In this document: one piece after another, positions 36,209-45,915 of the stretch | Layout: the number at the start of each line of letters is the position of its first letter | How positions within the stretch are numbered: the first letter of the stretch is position 1 | Source: Pseudomonas chlororaphis | GTDB taxonomy: Bacteria; Pseudomonadota; Gammaproteobacteria; Pseudomonadales; Pseudomonadaceae | Direction of reading: 5' to 3' | DNA length: 64,000 nt | NCBI RefSeq assembly: GCF_001921865.1 | Contig: NZ_MSCT01000009.1 | Location: forward strand, 454,324-518,323 | Position numbers and translations under genes: made by a program | Notes under the pieces: model-generated | Seen by the model: the letters and a program-made list of their open reading frames with translations, nothing else | Told to the model about the DNA's origin: nothing | Databases searched by the model: none

Positions 36209-38296
36209 AGACACCATTCACCGTTGCTGGCAGGACTTACGCTCGGATTGTTCGGACAACCGCTTTCAGCTACGGAAACGTTGATGCTGGATGAACTCTC
36301 GATCACCGACTCCTACGTCGAGGAGCGCGCCGAAGGCCCGGTGCGCGGCTACCGTGCGACTCGTTCGGCCACGGCCACGCGCACCGACACGGATATCCGC
36401 GACACCCCGCAGAGCATCGATGTGGTGCCCGCCCAGGTGATCAAGGATCTGAATGCCACGCGCATCGATCGCGCCCTGGACTTCGCCGGTGGCGTCTTGC
36501 GACAGAACAATTTCGGCGGCCTGACCTTCCTCAATTACAGCGTGCGCGGCTTCACCACCGGCGAGCTGTACAAGAACGGCTTCGCCATCAACCGCGGCAG
36601 CTACAGCGCGCCGGATACGTCCAGCATCGAACGTATCGAAGTGCTCAAGGGGCCTGCCGCCAGTCTTTACGGTCGCGGCGATCCGGGGGGGCTGGTCAAT
36701 ATCGTCACTAAACGCCCCCAGGCCGAAGCCTTCACCCACCTGAACCTCAGCGCCGGGACCTGGGACCGCTATCGCGGCAGTCTGGACGCCAACGCCCCGC
36801 TCGACAGCGAGGGCAACCTGCTGTCGCGGATCAACCTGGCGGTCGAGGACAACGGCAGCTTTCGCGACCATGTCGACAGCGAACGGCGTATCGTCAGTCC
36901 ATCGTTGGCCTGGCAGATTTCGCCGGACAGCCGGCTACTGCTGGACGCCGAGTTTTCTCGCACCGAATCGGTGTTCGACCGCGGCATTCCAGCGGTCAAT
37001 GGCGAGATGGGCGCGGTCAAGCGCTCGACGTTCATCGGCGAGCCTGATGACGGCAGGATCCGCAACGACAACCAGACGCTGGACCTGGCGTTCGAGCACT
37101 ACCTGAACGACGACTGGAAACTGCGGCTGGCCAACCATTACACCCAGGGCACGCTCAAGGGCGCGAGTTCTGAGCCCCAGGTGCTGACCGGGTCGGTCAT
37201 CAGCCGTTTTTACCGGGAACGGAATTTCGAGTGGAACGACTCGATCAGCCAGGCCGAGTTGCACGGGAACTTCCAGTGGGCGGGCTGGCGGCATCAGACG
37301 CTGATAGGGATGGAGTACGAGAATTATCGCAACAGCCAGAAGTATCCGCAGAGCGCCACGCTGACCCGCTATGGCCTGGACATCTACCAGCCCGTATACG
37401 GCCAGGCCAAGCCGGCCCTGACCCGGGCCAACGATTTCCACGAGCACACCGAGAGCTACGCGCTCAACCTGCAGGACCAGATTGCCTTCACCGACCGTCT
37501 GCGGGGGCTGGTCGGGGTGCGCCTGGAACGCGTGGAGCAAACCTCGCAAAACCGCGGCGCGGGGCTCAGCGACCGCCAGGAAAAGGACGTCGCCACTCCA
37601 CGCATCGGCGTGCTTTATCAGTTGACCCCGCAGGTCGGCGTATTCGCCAATGCCTCCACCTCGTTCAAGCCCAACACCATGGGTACCCAGGGCCAGGTGT
37701 ACAAGCCGGAAAAGGGCCTGGGCTACGAGAGCGGCCTGAAACTCGATCTGTTGGACAGCCGCATCGGCGCTACTGTTGCCTTGTTCCACATCGACAAGGA
37801 AAACGTCATCACCACCGATGCCTTCGGTGACAGCGTCGCCGCCGGCAAGGCCCGTAGCCAGGGGCTGGACCTGCAGTTCAGCGGTCAGGTCAGCGACGCC
37901 CTGCGCGTGATCGGTGCCTATGCCTACATCGACGCCGAGGTGACCAAGGGCGACGCCGCGCTCCCCAAGGGTAGCGACCTGTTGGGCATTCCTCGCAACA
38001 GTGGCAGCCTGATGGCCGTATACGAATTCCAGAACGGCGCGCTCAAGGGCTCGGACGTGGGGGCGGCGGTGAGCTATATCGGCGAGCGCTCGGGCCAGGC
38101 CGGCAGCGATTTCACCTTGCCTTCTTACAGCACCGTCGACCTGCTGGCCCATTACAAGGCCAGCGAGCAGGTCACGGTCGGGCTGAACTTCAACAACGTC
38201 TTCGACCGCAAGTACTACGAACGCTCCTACAACAAGGCCTGGGTCATGCCCGGCGAGCCGCGCAACCTCAGCGTCAGCCTGTCCCTCAACCTCTGA
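36206..38296 (+). CDS. TonB-dependent siderophore-type receptor (TTG start)
   Basis: This outer-membrane receptor of 696 residues lacks an STN domain. The signal peptide (RHHSPLLAGLTLGLFGQPLS) is followed by the plug (DIRDTPQSIDVVPAQVIKDL, YSVRGFTTGELYKNGF, SSIERIEVLKGPAASLYGRG) and a 22-strand barrel ending NLSVSLSLNL. The plug is typical of FhuA/FoxA-type siderophore receptors, though the ligand is not evident. The start is TTG 36206. The next gene, 15 bases downstream, encodes a DUF4198 protein. That pairing is known from metal-uptake loci, so a metal chelate other than a ferric siderophore is possible. No clear Fur box was found upstream. Confidence 0.93.
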   Translation: MRHHSPLLAGLTLGLFGQPLSATETLMLDELSITDSYVEERAEGPVRGYRATRSATATRTDTDIRDTPQSIDVVPAQVIKDLNATRIDRALDFAGGVLRQNNFGGLTFLNYSVRGFTTGELYKNGFAINRGSYSAPDTSSIERIEVLKGPAASLYGRGDPGGLVNIVTKRPQAEAFTHLNLSAGTWDRYRGSLDANAPLDSEGNLLSRINLAVEDNGSFRDHVDSERRIVSPSLAWQISPDSRLLLDAEFSRTESVFDRGIPAVNGEMGAVKRSTFIGEPDDGRIRNDNQTLDLAFEHYLNDDWKLRLANHYTQGTLKGASSEPQVLTGSVISRFYRERNFEWNDSISQAELHGNFQWAGWRHQTLIGMEYENYRNSQKYPQSATLTRYGLDIYQPVYGQAKPALTRANDFHEHTESYALNLQDQIAFTDRLRGLVGVRLERVEQTSQNRGAGLSDRQEKDVATPRIGVLYQLTPQVGVFANASTSFKPNTMGTQGQVYKPEKGLGYESGLKLDLLDSRIGATVALFHIDKENVITTDAFGDSVAAGKARSQGLDLQFSGQVSDALRVIGAYAYIDAEVTKGDAALPKGSDLLGIPRNSGSLMAVYEFQNGALKGSDVGAAVSYIGERSGQAGSDFTLPSYSTVDLLAHYKASEQVTVGLNFNNVFDRKYYERSYNKAWVMPGEPRNLSVSLSLNL

Positions 38297-38311
38297 ACGA
38301 AAGGATTCACC

Positions 38312-39034
38312 ATGCATTCGTCATCGACAATCGCCAGCCTGCTGGCGCTGTTCATTTGTACCCAGGCCGGCGCCCATGGCCTGTGGACCGAAGAACGCCG
38401 CGGCAACATCGAGGTGGTGTACGGCCATGGCGCCGAGGACAGCGCCTTCGCGGCCGAGAAGGTCAAGCGTGCCTGGGCCTATGACGCGGCGGGCAAGATG
38501 ATCCCCGTGACCCTCCAGCGCCTGGCCGACCATGCCCGCTTGCAACCGCTCAAGCCGCCGGCGGTGGTGGCGGTGGTGCTGGACAACGGCCCCTGGTCGC
38601 AGACGCCGGACCAGCGCTGGGTCAATCAGGACCGCACCCAGGTCAAGAACGCCGTCGCCTCGACCCACAGCTTCAAATACAGCCTGGCGATCTACCAGGC
38701 GGGCGCGCGCCTGCCGAAGCTGGATCAGCTGCGCCTGGCGATCATCCCGCAGAGCGACCCGCTCAAGGTCGGCCCCGGCAAGGAACTGGAAGTGCAGGTG
38801 CTGGTGGACGGCAAGCCCGCCGCCGATATCGAACTCTGCGGTGACTACCGGGGCGCGCCCCATGAAGTGAGCGGCAAGACCGACAAGGACGGCCGCGCCC
38901 GTATCCGGGTACGCAACGAGGGCCTTAACGTCATCAGCGCCCAGGCCACCCTGCCCATGCCCAAGGATGCGCCGGTGGAGCGCCAGAGTCTGTTCGGCTC
39001 GCTGACGTTCCTTGGCGAACCGCACCACGAGTGA
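38312..39034 (+). CDS. DUF4198-family periplasmic protein paired with the TonB receptor
   Basis: This 240-residue secreted protein has a signal peptide (MHSSSTIASLLALFICTQAG). If cleaved after AGA, the mature chain begins with His (HGLWTEERRGN), as in the DUF4198/NikK-like proteins where an N-terminal His can bind metal. The central region is beta-rich with KLDQLRLAIIPQSDPLKVGP, followed by an Ig-like module VDGKPAADIELCGDYRG and DKDGRARIRVRNEGLNVISA. It starts 15 bases after the TonB receptor stop and is surely co-transcribed with it. A helper role in capture of a metal or metal chelate is inferred from the family. Confidence 0.85.
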   Translation: MHSSSTIASLLALFICTQAGAHGLWTEERRGNIEVVYGHGAEDSAFAAEKVKRAWAYDAAGKMIPVTLQRLADHARLQPLKPPAVVAVVLDNGPWSQTPDQRWVNQDRTQVKNAVASTHSFKYSLAIYQAGARLPKLDQLRLAIIPQSDPLKVGPGKELEVQVLVDGKPAADIELCGDYRGAPHEVSGKTDKDGRARIRVRNEGLNVISAQATLPMPKDAPVERQSLFGSLTFLGEPHHE

Positions 39035-39272
39035 GGCCTGGCGCCGAGCGCGGTGCCCTTGGGATTGGGGCCTCGCGCCGCTTCGGCGGCGCAGCCGCCC
39101 GTGCGCGCCGTCGAAGCTCGGTGGTCCAGGCAACGTGGCACTCGCACGCAAAAAATCGCCGCGATAACCGCCGCTTTGTAGGGAAATCGTAAGGCCGGTC
39201 ACGCGCGTCTGGATCGGTTTTGGCGGAATGCCTTATGGTCGGCCGATCATTTTTTCCCAGAGAGCTGCCCGG

Positions 39273-39737
39273 ATGATCGCCATACGCGAGATCGACGCAA
39301 CCAACTGCCTGGATGTCTGCGAGCTGACGTCCAACAAGGATGGCGTCGGCACTGTTTTCGAGGCGTTTGTGTGCTGCAACGCGACCTCCCTGGTCGAGTC
39401 GAGGTTTTTCCCGGGGTTTGAGCCGCGGGCCCTGTATCGGGACGCCGAGCTGATCGGTTTTTTCATGTACCAGGCGCTGCCCTCGGCGCCGGGGGAAGTC
39501 GAGTTGTGCCGCTACATGCTCGACCACAAGTTCCTCGGCCAGGGGTTGGGCAGGTTGTCGTTCGAGGCCATGCTCGCCTACTTCAAGGGGCAGGGGGCGA
39601 AGGGGGTGACCCTGATGATCGAAGAGGCCAACGCCGTGGCGAAAAACCTGTACCTCTCCTTTGGCTTCGCCTTCACCGGGAAAATTCTCAAGGACGAGCA
39701 TTACTACCATCTCGACCTGGATCGTTATCCGGGCTAG
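39273..39737 (+). CDS. GNAT-family N-acetyltransferase
   Basis: This 154-residue acetyltransferase has the acetyl-CoA-binding motif in HKFLGQGLGRLSFEAMLAYF (residues about 86-105). The C-terminal segment MIEEANAVAKNLYLSFGFAF is typical of the family. The substrate is unknown. ATG 39273 gives a compact N-terminus (MIAIREIDATN); the longer frame starting 45 bases earlier has no support. It stands alone after a 238-base gap and is convergent with the MFS gene. Confidence 0.88.
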   Translation: MIAIREIDATNCLDVCELTSNKDGVGTVFEAFVCCNATSLVESRFFPGFEPRALYRDAELIGFFMYQALPSAPGEVELCRYMLDHKFLGQGLGRLSFEAMLAYFKGQGAKGVTLMIEEANAVAKNLYLSFGFAFTGKILKDEHYYHLDLDRYPG

Positions 39738-39755
39738 CCCCCCTGCGCCAGCCTG

Positions 39756-40982
39756 TCAGCCGGGTTGGGCCGCCAGGCTGTTACTGACGTTGCGTCCCAG
39801 CACCAGTACGGTGACAAAACCGCAGCCCACCAACGCCGTGGCCAGGCTCAGCAGTACCGAGCTGCCCAGCTGGTCGACGATCCGCCCGCCGAAGAACGAG
39901 CCCAACGCAATGATCACCTGGAACAAGGCGACGAACAGCGGCATGCCGCGCTCGACGTCCTTGGGCGCCACGACGAACATCCAGATACTGGCGCAGGCCG
40001 GGAAGGCGCCGAAGGCGAAGCCCCAGAGCGCGATCAGCATCGCCGCGCCCGTCATGCCGGTGGCGAAGTAGGGGAACAGGGCCGTGCTGGTGCCGATCAG
40101 CAGCGCGACCAGCAACAGGGTGTGGCGCACGCTGCGGTTGGCGGCGAAACCGGCGAAGATATTGCCCACGACCCCGGCCACGCCGTACAGCAGCAGGAAT
40201 GAGCCAATGGTCGGCCCGTCGAAGCCGGCGCTCTGTTTGAAGAAGGGGGCGACATAGGTGTACGCGGCAAAGTGCGCCAGGCCGATCAGCAACACGGCGA
40301 TCAGGCCCACCCGGGCTTGTGGGTTGATGAACAAGGCCGGCAGGTCACTGATGCGAATGGCCTTGTCCGGGGCAAGCCGCGGCAGCAGGAAAATCTGCGC
40401 CAGCAGCACCGGTATGCCCAGCAGCGCGGTGACCAGGAAGGTCATGCGCCAGCCCATCAGGCCGCTCAGCCACGTGCCGACGGGCACGCCGAGGACGGTG
40501 GCCAGTGTCACGCCCATCATGATGATTGAGGTGGCCTTCGCCACGCCGACCCCTTTGGGGGCCAGGCGGCCGCTCAGGGCAATCGCGGTCGCCCAGAAAC
40601 CGCCGATGCTGATGCCCAGCAGCACGCGGCCGAACAGCAGCAGGCTGAAGTCGCTGGCGTAGGCCACGACCGAGTTGGCGATGATCATGATCAGCGTCAG
40701 GCCGATCAGCAGATAGCGCCGGTCCAGGGCGCCGATGCCCACGGACAGCAAGGGCGCGGCGAGGGCGGCCATGATGCCGGGCAGGGTCACCATCAGGCCG
40801 GCGTGGCCTGCGGTGATGCCCAGGTCGCTGGCGACATCGTTGAGCACGCCCACCGGGAGAAACTCACTGGTCACCAGGGCGAAGGCACCCACGGCGACCG
40901 AGAGAATGGCCAGCCACTGTTGCTTGACGCTCTGTTGACTGTGTTCGAGGAGGCCGCGGGGGGCCTGGCTTGCGCTTGACAT
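39756..40982 (-). CDS. MFS efflux transporter, DHA1 family (NepI/AraJ-like)
   Basis: This 408-residue proton-coupled drug or metabolite efflux protein has 12 helices. The DHA1 pattern is clear: VGAFALVTSEFLPVGVLNDV in helix 1, DRRYLLIGLTLIM at the loop 2-3 position, GRVLLGISIGGFWATAIALS in helix 4, and GVTLATVLGVPVGTWLSGLM for the antiporter motif C. It resembles exporters of purine nucleosides or arabinose. The start has the typical hydrophilic N-tail. It is not part of an operon. Confidence 0.92.
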   Translation of the reverse strand: MSSASQAPRGLLEHSQQSVKQQWLAILSVAVGAFALVTSEFLPVGVLNDVASDLGITAGHAGLMVTLPGIMAALAAPLLSVGIGALDRRYLLIGLTLIMIIANSVVAYASDFSLLLFGRVLLGISIGGFWATAIALSGRLAPKGVGVAKATSIIMMGVTLATVLGVPVGTWLSGLMGWRMTFLVTALLGIPVLLAQIFLLPRLAPDKAIRISDLPALFINPQARVGLIAVLLIGLAHFAAYTYVAPFFKQSAGFDGPTIGSFLLLYGVAGVVGNIFAGFAANRSVRHTLLLVALLIGTSTALFPYFATGMTGAAMLIALWGFAFGAFPACASIWMFVVAPKDVERGMPLFVALFQVIIALGSFFGGRIVDQLGSSVLLSLATALVGCGFVTVLVLGRNVSNSLAAQPG

Positions 40983-41237
40983 GGTGGTGGATTCCAGGGG
41001 GGATGTCGCCCGAGGCAGACGGGGGAGCGGGGGAAAATTCGAGGCGATTATAGAAGTCGGTTTTGCCCAGCCGACAGGCGAGCCGCTCGATAATAATCAT
41101 CAATGCCATCGATTGAACGCTCTAGACAGGCTATCGGCGATGGGGCGGCCGTAGCCGGTTCGGCAAGGGGCATGCCTGTCCCTCCGATCGGAGCGAGAGG
41201 CGTGGACGCGCCGTCCCGGGCGCGCCCTTCGAGCTCC

Positions 41238-43358
41238 TCAGCGCACACTCCACGACACCCCGACATACATCGCCATGCCTTCCCCGGGCGTGGAACGCGC
41301 CGCGTCCAGGCCTTTGTCGTCGTAGCCCGGGGTGACGGTGGCGGCGTAGCGCTTGTCGGTCAGGTTGCGCAGGTCCAGCCAGGTTTGCCAGTCGCCCTTG
41401 GGGGGGTTGTAGCCCAGGGTGGCGCCGAACAGCGCGTAGGGATCGGCGTAGTAGCTGTTGGCGTAGTCCACCGCGACCTTGGACACCAACTGGGTGTTGA
41501 GCGCGGCGAAGAAACCCTGGGGCCAGTCGTAGCGCAGCTCGCCCTGGTAGTAGTGCATGGGCAGGCCCGACAGGCGGTTGTCGCCGAAGCGCTCGTCGTC
41601 GCGGTAGTGGAAGTCGCTGAAGGTGTAGCTCTGGCGCAGGCTCAGGCGGCCGCCGTCGGGCCGCGTCCAGAGGTCGCTGTGCAGGCTGGCTTCCACGCCC
41701 TGGTGCACGGTGGGGCTGGCGTTGAGCTCGTAGGGCGTGGTGGCGCTGGCGTCGGGCAAGACCGAGAGCAGTTCGTGGCGCACCTGGGCGTAGTACCAGG
41801 CCAAGCTCCATTGCCCCAGCGCGCTGTCGCCGCGGCCGCCGAGTTCCAGGGTGGTGGCGGTCTGGTTGCGCAGTTCGATCGGCTCGCGCTGGGCGCCGGT
41901 GGCGACGCCGCTGCCGGCCGGAAAGCGAAGGTTGGAGCTGTAGATCAGCGACCAGGGGTGCGGTGCCTCGACCGAGCGGCTGAGGTTGGCGAACAGTTGC
42001 AGATCGGGTGTCAGCTGGTAGCGCAGGCCCAGGCGCGGGGCGTAGTCCCAGTCGCCGAGGCTGGTCTTGCCGCCGCCTTCGGGGTAGGTCACGGCGCTTT
42101 CGCGGCGGGTGTAGAGGGCGGCCAGGCCCGTGGTCAGCCACAGGTCGTCGGCGATCTCCAGGTCGTTGCCCAGGTGCAGCACCGTGTCCGAGCCCTGGTA
42201 GGTGAAATCGCGGATCCGCGTGCCCGGCGCGTAGCCGGCGGTATTGCCGGTGGGAATTCGCACGAACTCGCTGGCGCCGGCGTTGGGCAGGTGCCGGGTG
42301 GTCCGCAGGCCCAGGGTGCTGCGGCTTTCCAGGCCCCAGAGGGTGTCGCGGCGCTTGTAGTCGAAGGTGGCGCTGACGTCGCTGTAGGCCACCTTCAGGC
42401 GGTTGGGGCCTTCGCGCAGGTCCATGGGGTAGTCGTGGTAGGCCAGGCCGGTCTGGATGCTCGAATCGTCGTCGAGGTACCAGGTGGTCTTGTTGCCGAT
42501 AAAGGTGCTGCCCGGCTGGTCGCGGCGGTCGTCCCGCGTCACGTAGGCGGGGTTGGCCGCCCGTGGGTCGTGTTCGATGGCGCCTTTGGTCACGCGCCCG
42601 GCGAGGTCGTTGTCGGTCTGCCGGTGGCGAATGTAGAAGCGGGTTTCCAGGTTGGGGTTGAAGCGATAACCGAAGTTGGCGATCACCCCCTGGCTCTCAC
42701 TGGCGCTGTGATCCTGGTAGCCATCGGAGCGGGCGTCGGTCAGCGCCAGGTAGTAGTCGAAGTCGCCCAGCACCTGGCCGGAGCTGACCTGGCGTTGCTG
42801 GTAGCCGTGGCTGCCGGTGGCGTAGCGCACCTGCAACTTTGCCGCGTCGTAGCCGGTGTGGCTGATGTAGTCGACGGCGCCGCCCAGGGCCAGGGCGCCG
42901 CGGTCGAAACCGTTGGCGCCGCGCAGCACTTCCACGCGGTCGAGCCACAGCGGCTCCAGCAACTCATAGGGCGTGCCGCCCGGGCCGGTCAGCGGCAGGC
43001 CGTCGAGCATGGCGTACAGCCCTGAGGCGTGGGCCCCCGGCGCGCGGTTGAGGCCCGAGCCGCGGATCGAAATCTTCACCCCTTCGTTGCCCGCCGACTG
43101 GGCATAGACCCCCGGCTGATAGGCCAGCACATCCTGGTTGCTGGCCACGCGGCCCTGCAACGGGCGGCGCAGGTCGACCACGTTGGTGCCGCCGGGCACC
43201 TGGGCCAGCCGCGCCTCGGCGTCCGCGATCGCGGCGTCTTCGCCGCTGCGTTCCTCGGCGCCGATCAGCACCTGCCCCAGTTCCAGGCCCTGGGCCATGG
43301 CCGGACAGACAAGGGCCAGGCCCAGCAGCGCGCGGGGCAGGGATGGGGGCGAGGGCAT
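41238..43358 (-). CDS. TonB-dependent outer-membrane receptor
   Basis: This 706-residue receptor has a signal peptide (LLGLALVCPAMAQG). The plug follows (VVDLRRPLQGRVASNQDVLA, KISIRGSGLNRAPG, WLDRVEVLRGANGFDRGALA) and the barrel closes with GMAMYVGVSWSVR. It lacks an STN domain and has no sigma/anti-sigma pair. It belongs to the FecA/PqqU-like general group of receptors by overall look, and the substrate is unclear. The frame is open for another 880 codons upstream, but ATG 43358 is the correct start. It is divergent from the SulP gene with 279 bases between. No Fur box was recognised there. Confidence 0.9.
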   Translation of the reverse strand: MPSPPSLPRALLGLALVCPAMAQGLELGQVLIGAEERSGEDAAIADAEARLAQVPGGTNVVDLRRPLQGRVASNQDVLAYQPGVYAQSAGNEGVKISIRGSGLNRAPGAHASGLYAMLDGLPLTGPGGTPYELLEPLWLDRVEVLRGANGFDRGALALGGAVDYISHTGYDAAKLQVRYATGSHGYQQRQVSSGQVLGDFDYYLALTDARSDGYQDHSASESQGVIANFGYRFNPNLETRFYIRHRQTDNDLAGRVTKGAIEHDPRAANPAYVTRDDRRDQPGSTFIGNKTTWYLDDDSSIQTGLAYHDYPMDLREGPNRLKVAYSDVSATFDYKRRDTLWGLESRSTLGLRTTRHLPNAGASEFVRIPTGNTAGYAPGTRIRDFTYQGSDTVLHLGNDLEIADDLWLTTGLAALYTRRESAVTYPEGGGKTSLGDWDYAPRLGLRYQLTPDLQLFANLSRSVEAPHPWSLIYSSNLRFPAGSGVATGAQREPIELRNQTATTLELGGRGDSALGQWSLAWYYAQVRHELLSVLPDASATTPYELNASPTVHQGVEASLHSDLWTRPDGGRLSLRQSYTFSDFHYRDDERFGDNRLSGLPMHYYQGELRYDWPQGFFAALNTQLVSKVAVDYANSYYADPYALFGATLGYNPPKGDWQTWLDLRNLTDKRYAATVTPGYDDKGLDAARSTPGEGMAMYVGVSWSVR

Positions 43359-43637
43359 CGGGGCAACTCCAGACAGAAGGAAACGGGCGGTAAGGGACAG
43401 GCGGCGAGAACTGCGACGTATGAAAGAACGAAGGAAACACATGGCGATTTGGATCTTTTTTGCCCGGCGGTCCGCGCAAGCCAGGGAGGCGCCGCGCTGT
43501 GGGCGGGAGACGAGCGATCCGCCGATATTGTGTTGCAAAGCAGGCAAAGAAAACTGACTCTGCTTAGCTCTCGTCCAGGGCCCGAGGTTGCGCACCCGGT
43601 CGCTCTTTTCGTCAACACCCTTCATTAAGGTGCTTTC

Positions 43638-45371
43638 ATGCTGCTTGCCCGCTGGCTGCCCGGCCTGGCCAATCTCCTGCACTACCGCCGCGAATGGTTC
43701 AGGTACGACCTGCAGGCGGGGTTGTCGGTGGCGGCCGTGCAGATCCCGATCGCCATCGCCTACGCGCAGATCGTCGGCCTGCCGCCCCAGTACGGCCTGT
43801 ATGCCTGTGTCTTGCCGATGATGGTCTATGCGCTGGTGGGCAGCTCCCGGCAGTTGATGGTCGGGCCGGACGCGGCCACCTGCGCCATGGTCGCCGGGGC
43901 GATCGCGCCGCTGGCCCTGGGCGACCCCGAGCGCCTGGCGCAGTTGGCCGTGATCGTCACGGTGCTGGTCGGCCTGATGCTGATCGGCGCCGGCATCGCC
44001 CGGGCGGGGTTCATTGCCAGCTTCTTCTCGCGGCCGATCCTGATCGGCTACTTGAACGGCATCGGCCTGAGCCTGTTGGCCGGGCAACTGGGCAAGGTGC
44101 TGGGCTACACGATCGAAGGCGACGGCTTCATTCTCAGCCTGCTGAACATGCTGCGACGGCTGGGCGAAACCCATCTGCCGACCCTGGCCATCGGGGCGGG
44201 CTCCCTGGCGCTGCTGATCTGGCTCTCGCGGCGTTTCCAGCGGCTGCCCGCGGCACTGGTCACGGTGGTGGTCGCGACCCTGTGCGTCGCCGTGTTCGGC
44301 CTGGATCGTTTCGGGGTCTCGGTGCTGGGCCCGATCCCGTCGGGCATACCGCGCCTGAGCTGGCCCGAGACCAACCTGGGCGAACTGAAAAGCCTGCTGC
44401 GCGATGCGCTGGGTATCGCCACCGTGAGCTTTTGCAGCGCGATGCTGACCGCCCGCAGCTTCGCCGCGCGCAACGGTTACACGATCAACGCCAACCATGA
44501 GTTCCTGGCGCTGGGGGTGTCGAATATCGCCGCCGGGGTCTCCAGCGGGTTCGCCATCAGCGGCGCCGATTCGCGCACCGCGGTCAACAGCATGGTGGGC
44601 GGCAAGAGCCAGCTGGTGGGGATTATCGCCGCCCTGGTGATCGCCCTGATCCTGCTGTTCTTCACCGCGCCCATGGCCTGGATTCCCCAGGCGGCGCTGG
44701 GCGCGGTGCTGTTGATGGCCGGCTGGGGCCTGATCGACTTCAAGTCGCTGAAGGTCATCCGCACGCTCAGCCGCTTCGAGTTCTGGCTGTGCGTGCTGAC
44801 CACCCTCGGCGTGCTCGGCGTAGGGGTGCTGCCGGGCATCATCATCGCCGTGCTGCTGGCGATCCTGCGGTTGCTCAAGAGCATCTACCAGCCCACCGAC
44901 GCGGTGCTGGGCTGGGTGCGCGGGATCGAAGGCCAGGTGGATATCAGCCAATACCCCGAGGCCCGCACCTTGTCGGGGCTGGTGGTGTACCGCTTCGACG
45001 ATGCGATCCTGTTTTTCAACGCCGACTACTTCAAGGCGCGCCTGCTGGAAGCGGTGGACCGCGATCCCGAACCCCGTGCCGTCTTGTTCGTCGCCGAGGC
45101 GGTGACGTCGATCGACGTCAGCGGCATCGTGGCCCTGCGGGAAGTGCGCGACACCCTGCTGGCCCGCGGGATAACGCTGAGCATTGCCCGGGCCCACGGC
45201 ACCTTCCTGCGGATGCTGGTGCGCTCGGGCCTGGCCCGCGAGCTGGAGCAGAAGCTGTTGTTTTCCTCGGTGCGCGCCGGCATCCGCGCGTACCGGATCT
45301 GGCGCAATCAGGTACAGCGCGAGGCGCTGAAAACCCAGGGCCGGGACGCCGCCAGCACGCCGCAAGGCTGA
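43638..45371 (+). CDS. SulP-family anion transporter with C-terminal STAS domain
   Basis: This 577-residue transporter carries sulfate or another anion across the inner membrane. The membrane part begins HYRREWFRYDLQAGLSVAAV and IAIAYAQIVGLPPQYGLYAC, the SulP signature, and shows about 12 helices to residue 420. The STAS domain (residues about 440-560) has VVYRFDDAILFFNADYFKAR and FVAEAVTSIDVSGIVALREV. The motif shows Asp-Val-Ser, with the Ser that is phosphorylated in anti-sigma-antagonist relatives. Substrate identity (sulfate, bicarbonate or a dicarboxylate) is open. It is followed 36 bases later by a GFA-family gene. Confidence 0.93.
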   Translation: MLLARWLPGLANLLHYRREWFRYDLQAGLSVAAVQIPIAIAYAQIVGLPPQYGLYACVLPMMVYALVGSSRQLMVGPDAATCAMVAGAIAPLALGDPERLAQLAVIVTVLVGLMLIGAGIARAGFIASFFSRPILIGYLNGIGLSLLAGQLGKVLGYTIEGDGFILSLLNMLRRLGETHLPTLAIGAGSLALLIWLSRRFQRLPAALVTVVVATLCVAVFGLDRFGVSVLGPIPSGIPRLSWPETNLGELKSLLRDALGIATVSFCSAMLTARSFAARNGYTINANHEFLALGVSNIAAGVSSGFAISGADSRTAVNSMVGGKSQLVGIIAALVIALILLFFTAPMAWIPQAALGAVLLMAGWGLIDFKSLKVIRTLSRFEFWLCVLTTLGVLGVGVLPGIIIAVLLAILRLLKSIYQPTDAVLGWVRGIEGQVDISQYPEARTLSGLVVYRFDDAILFFNADYFKARLLEAVDRDPEPRAVLFVAEAVTSIDVSGIVALREVRDTLLARGITLSIARAHGTFLRMLVRSGLARELEQKLLFSSVRAGIRAYRIWRNQVQREALKTQGRDAASTPQG

Positions 45372-45407
45372 GCGCGGCCCCCGGTTCGACTGACGAGGAG
45401 GTACACG

Positions 45408-45800
45408 ATGGAGCGATTCACCGGCGGTTGCCTGTGTGGCAAGGTGCGTTTCGTGGCGACGGGGCGGCCGTACCGGGTCGGCCTGTGCCATTGCCTCGAT
45501 TGCCGCAAGCACCATGGCGCGCTGTTCCACGCCTCGGCGATCTTTCCCCGGGACGCGGTGACGGTCGAGGGCGAAACCCGCGACTACGCCGGGCGGTTTT
45601 TCTGCCCGGAGTGCGGCTCGTCGGTGTTCGGCCGCAGCGGCGACGAAGTCGAGGTCAACCTGGGTTCCCTGGATGCGCCGGACCAGTTGCGGCCGACCTA
45701 CGAACTCTGGACGGTGCGCCGCGAGTCCTGGCTGCCGGCATTGCCCCTGCTCAAGCACTACGCGCGCGATCGCGAGGGGCCGGGGCGTTTCGAGGAGTAG
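45408..45800 (+). CDS. GFA-family zinc protein (second copy)
   Basis: This 130-residue single-domain GFA protein has Cys motifs GGCLCGKVRF at residues 6-11, LCHCLDCRKHHGA near 27-35, and FFCPECGSSVFG near 63-72. It is only moderately similar to the copy at 24573-24965, so it is not a recent duplicate. The start has GAGGAGG just upstream. It lies 36 bases after the SulP gene, perhaps co-transcribed; the relation of the two is not obvious. The function is not known beyond zinc binding. Confidence 0.87.
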   Translation: MERFTGGCLCGKVRFVATGRPYRVGLCHCLDCRKHHGALFHASAIFPRDAVTVEGETRDYAGRFFCPECGSSVFGRSGDEVEVNLGSLDAPDQLRPTYELWTVRRESWLPALPLLKHYARDREGPGRFEE

Positions 45801-45915
45801 GCGCGCCTCGACAAAAAACTCGACGGCCTCCAGCGGATTGGGCAGTCTGGTGGGCCAGCGCCAGTCGTGCGATCCGTGCCCTGGCCCTATCGACCTGCAG
45901 CAGACGGACCCCTCC

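Noticed and set aside
32780..39034. A genomic island with integrase or att sites
   Set aside because: No integrase, tRNA or direct-repeat boundary was found. Only the gene remnant hints at rearrangement.
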